Shown piece after piece: positions 61,441 to 64,000 of a DNA stretch of 64,000 nucleotides. The stretch is from Bolinopsis microptera. Lineage: Eukaryota > Ctenophora > Tentaculata > Lobata > Bolinopsidae. The stretch covers positions 11,694,902 to 11,758,901 of the forward strand of contig NC_087076.1 of NCBI RefSeq assembly GCF_026151205.1. Direction: 5' to 3'. The notes beneath the pieces were generated by a model. The model did not search any database. It was not told the origin of the DNA and saw only the letters and a program-made list of their open reading frames with translations. A program made the position numbers and the translations under genes. Position 1 is the first letter of the stretch, and each line of letters starts with the position of its first letter.

Positions 61441-62635
61441 GGTAACAAATTAGGACTTAATTTGAGTTTACTGCACGCGCGATGAATAATTTGTGTTTAT
61501 AGAGATCTGCGGCGCGTTATCAGGTTAACCAATGAAATCACGGCGTTTTCGTCACGTGACAGTCGAGTGTAGAGTGATTAATTATCATCCCCCTGTATCG
61601 TAGAAAGTCTCCACCATAGTCAATAGTGAAACGACCGTGGGGGTCACGACGTGATACAAGGTGCGGCTGTGAGCGCCGCGCGCATGGTATATTGTATTCA
61701 ATTGTTATTTTTACAGTTATATTCGATTAAGGCGCAGTTTATATCTCCGCCAAAAGCATCACATTTTAGCATTAATGCGCGTAGTTTTCTCAACTATTTT
61801 CACAGTCGCGCCTTCCTGAAGTTACATTAAACAGCCTTTTTTGCTTCCTAACATATACTGCATTTAGGAAGCAAAATATTATATATAAGTAAAGTGAAAG
61901 AAACCGCGAATTCGAACTTGGCACATTAATAGCATGGGAGCCGATATTATACATGGGCGATATTTAGTAGAGAATAAACCGGTTCCTACGGTGTACCGGT
62001 ACCGGTATACCTATAACGGGGGCGATATTAGTACAATTTTGTTAGAACACCTCCTCCCGTATTATTGAGAATAAATTTACTTTTCCATACAATTGTGCAC
62101 TTCAGTCGTATAGCAAACCTGCAGAAAAGCATGAAATGCTTTAATGATAAAAGATTCGTTTGTTACATAATCATGCTTTTTTTGAGTCGAGGAATACAAA
62201 ATATGATGTTAACAAAACACAACTTTAAAGAACGATCAAAATTCTTACAAAGTTTTATTATAAAACTCTGTGACTGTTAAAAAGTATTAGGTAAATGATT
62301 TTTTTAATTCTGCCTTGATGGTCTGTAGCTTTTTCTCCTGTTTCCCATTTTGAGGAAGTCAATCCTGATCTTCTTAGAAATTGTGCAGTAGAGTGTCGAC
62401 GGGTCTGAGAACTCCAACAAATGAGGCATGCAATATCTTCTTCTACAGTCTTTTCAAAAACTTGTTAACATTCTGAGTTATATTATTGTCATAACAACGA
62501 ATAGAATTTAAAAAGTAGCTCAACTCTAATAACTTAACTTTATAGTCATCTGATCGTGACAATCATTTTAGTTTTAATACTGTCAAAACAATAAACAGAA
62601 GTAGCTCATCTCTTATAATAATAACTAGACTTTGG
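61441..62635. other. Intergenic DNA between satellite blocks
   Basis: No recognised gene. A CG-rich patch around 61480-61690 with CACGTGAC and GCGCCGCGCGC words may be a separate repeat. A plus-strand frame at 62065-62280 resembles nothing known and is probably spurious. Confidence 0.4.
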
Positions 62636-62775
62636 AACCACTGAAAACCACCGAATTGGATATATTTTTTGTGTTTAAGGTAATATCTTAAATTTGGCAC
62701 ATAGAAACTCGCTCAAACTTACACAGATTATTCGTCCTATAACCACCATACTTTCAAAGTTTCAAGAAAATCGTA
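62636..62775 (-). repeat. Diverged solitary copy of the 57-61 kb repeat unit
   Basis: Contains ACCGAATTGGATATATTTTT, AAATTTGGCACATAGAAACT and GATTATTCGTCCTATAACC, each recognisably related to the right-hand copies of the 57-61 kb block but with many substitutions. It shows the unit also disperses singly. Confidence 0.7.
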
Positions 62776-62869
62776 CGGTATATATATAGGATCTGACATA
62801 AACTATTGTCCAAATAACCTATTTTCTGAGTCGGACAGATGTCGCTGTCGGACAGATGTCGGCCAATCC

Positions 62870-64000
62870 TAGAATGGAGCTGTGTAACTGGAGTAATGTG
62901 AGATATTGGAAGTAAACTTACCCCGCTAGAATGAAGCAGTGAAATTAAAATAATGTGAGATATTGAAAGTAAACTTATCCCGCTAGAATGGAGTTGTGAA
63001 ACTAGAGTAATGTGAGATATTGGAAGTAAACTTATCCCGCTAGAATGGAGTTGTGAAACTAGAGTAATGTGAGATATTGGAAGTAAACTTATCCCGCTAG
63101 AATGGAGCTGTGAAACTAGAGTAATGTGAGATATTGGAAGTAAACTTACCCTGCTAGAATGGAGCTGTGTAACTGGAATAATGTGAGATATTTGAAGTAA
63201 ACTTACCCTGCTAGAATGGAGCTGTGTAACTGGAATAATGTGAGATATTGGAAGTAAACTTACCCTGCTAGAATGAAGCAGTGAAATCAAAGTAATGTGA
63301 GATATTGAAAGTTAACTTACCCCGCTAGAATGAAGCTGTGAAACTAGAGTAATGTGAGATATTGAAAGTAAACTTATCCCGCTAGAATGGAGTTGTGAAA
63401 CTAGAGTAATGTGAGATATTGGAAGTAAACTTATCCCGCTAGAATGAAGCAGTGAAATTAAAGTAATGTGAGATATTGAAAGTAAACTTATCCCGCTTGA
63501 ATGGAGTTGTGAAACTAGAGTAATGTGAGATATTGGAAGTAAACTTACCCTGCTAGAATGCAAATGAAGCTGTGTAACTGGAGTAATGTGAGATATTGGA
63601 AGTAAACTTACCCCGCTAGAATGGAGTTGTGAAACTAGAGTAATGTGAGATATTGGAAATAAACTTACCCTGCTAGAATGGAGCTGTGAAACTGGAATAA
63701 TGTGAGATATTGGAAGTAAACTTACCCTGCTAGAATGAAGCAGTGAAATTAAACTAATTTCGGGATAAGTTTACTTCCAATATCTCACATTACTCCAGTT
63801 ACACAGCTCCATTCTAGCAGGGTAAATTTACTTCCAATATCTCACATTACTCCAGTTACACAGCTCCATTCTAGCAGGGTAAATTTACTTCCAATATCTC
63901 ACATTACTCCAGTTATACACAGCTCCATTCTAGCAGGGTAAGTTTACTTCCAATATCTCACATTACTCCAGTTATACACAGCTCCATTCTAGCAGGGTAA
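62870..64000. repeat. 57-bp tandem array with an orientation switch
   Basis: About 15 copies (unit GCTAGAATGGAGCTGTGTAA...GTAAACTTACCC, 57 bp, confirmed between 62981 and 63038) run to about 63750. A junction near 63755 then starts reverse-complement copies continuing to the window end. Copies differ at a few recurring positions (AGCTGTG/AGTTGTG, CCCGC/CCTGC). Frames through it (LHSSGISLL...) are artefacts. Confidence 0.95.

Noticed and set aside
62065-62280. 71-codon plus-strand frame
   Set aside because: No recognisable domain, no splice support, and A+T-rich DNA between repeats; expected by chance.

Overview
The window is animal (metazoan) nuclear DNA. It is A+T-rich, its genes are split by many short introns with standard GT...AG borders, and it is crowded with simple repeats, minisatellites and transposon remains. 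The gene content (a TEAD/Scalloped factor, a Shaker-type Kv channel, a CNK-like PH protein, a thrombospondin/Ig secreted protein and a DD3-3-like secreted protein) fits an early-branching or marine invertebrate. A cnidarian is my best guess, but the sequence alone does not prove it. All multi-exon genes were assembled by eye from reading frame, splice borders and intron phase.

Layout. 1-1100: CT-rich and 20-bp tandem repeats. 1263-1984 (+): the last three exons of a CNK/IPCEF1-like PH-domain gene, ending in a class I PDZ ligand. 2.9-4.8 kb: interspersed repeats. 5103-14247 (+): a secreted modular protein (signal peptide, Cys/Lys-rich domain, TSP1 repeat, Ig-like domain, several Cys-bearing exons, and an acidic tail of 34 six-residue repeats). 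A minisatellite of about 750 bp lies in one intron, and a 3.0-kb Merlin-type DNA transposon with an intact transposase fills most of the last intron. 14.2-18.4 kb: minisatellites and a run of 38 G. 18465-21860 (+): a complete nine-exon Shaker-like potassium channel.

23247-50769 (-): a complete 16-exon TEAD gene of 563 codons, the DNA-binding partner of YAP/Yorkie at the end of the Hippo pathway. A single-exon secreted DD3-3-like gene (34529-36562, +) with its own TATA box is nested on the opposite strand in a TEAD intron. The same introns carry GA/GATA, CA and GGGA microsatellites and many CACGTG palindromes.

50.8-64 kb has no recognised host gene. It holds LINE fragments (one RT tail on each strand and a broken ORF1), a GC-rich fold-back repeat, a three-to-four-copy repeat of about 120 bp, a 4.2-kb block of repeats in two opposed orientations, and a 57-bp tandem array that reverses direction and runs off the window end.

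No operon-like organisation is implied. The genes are independent transcription units. The closest physical link is the DD3-3-like gene inside TEAD.
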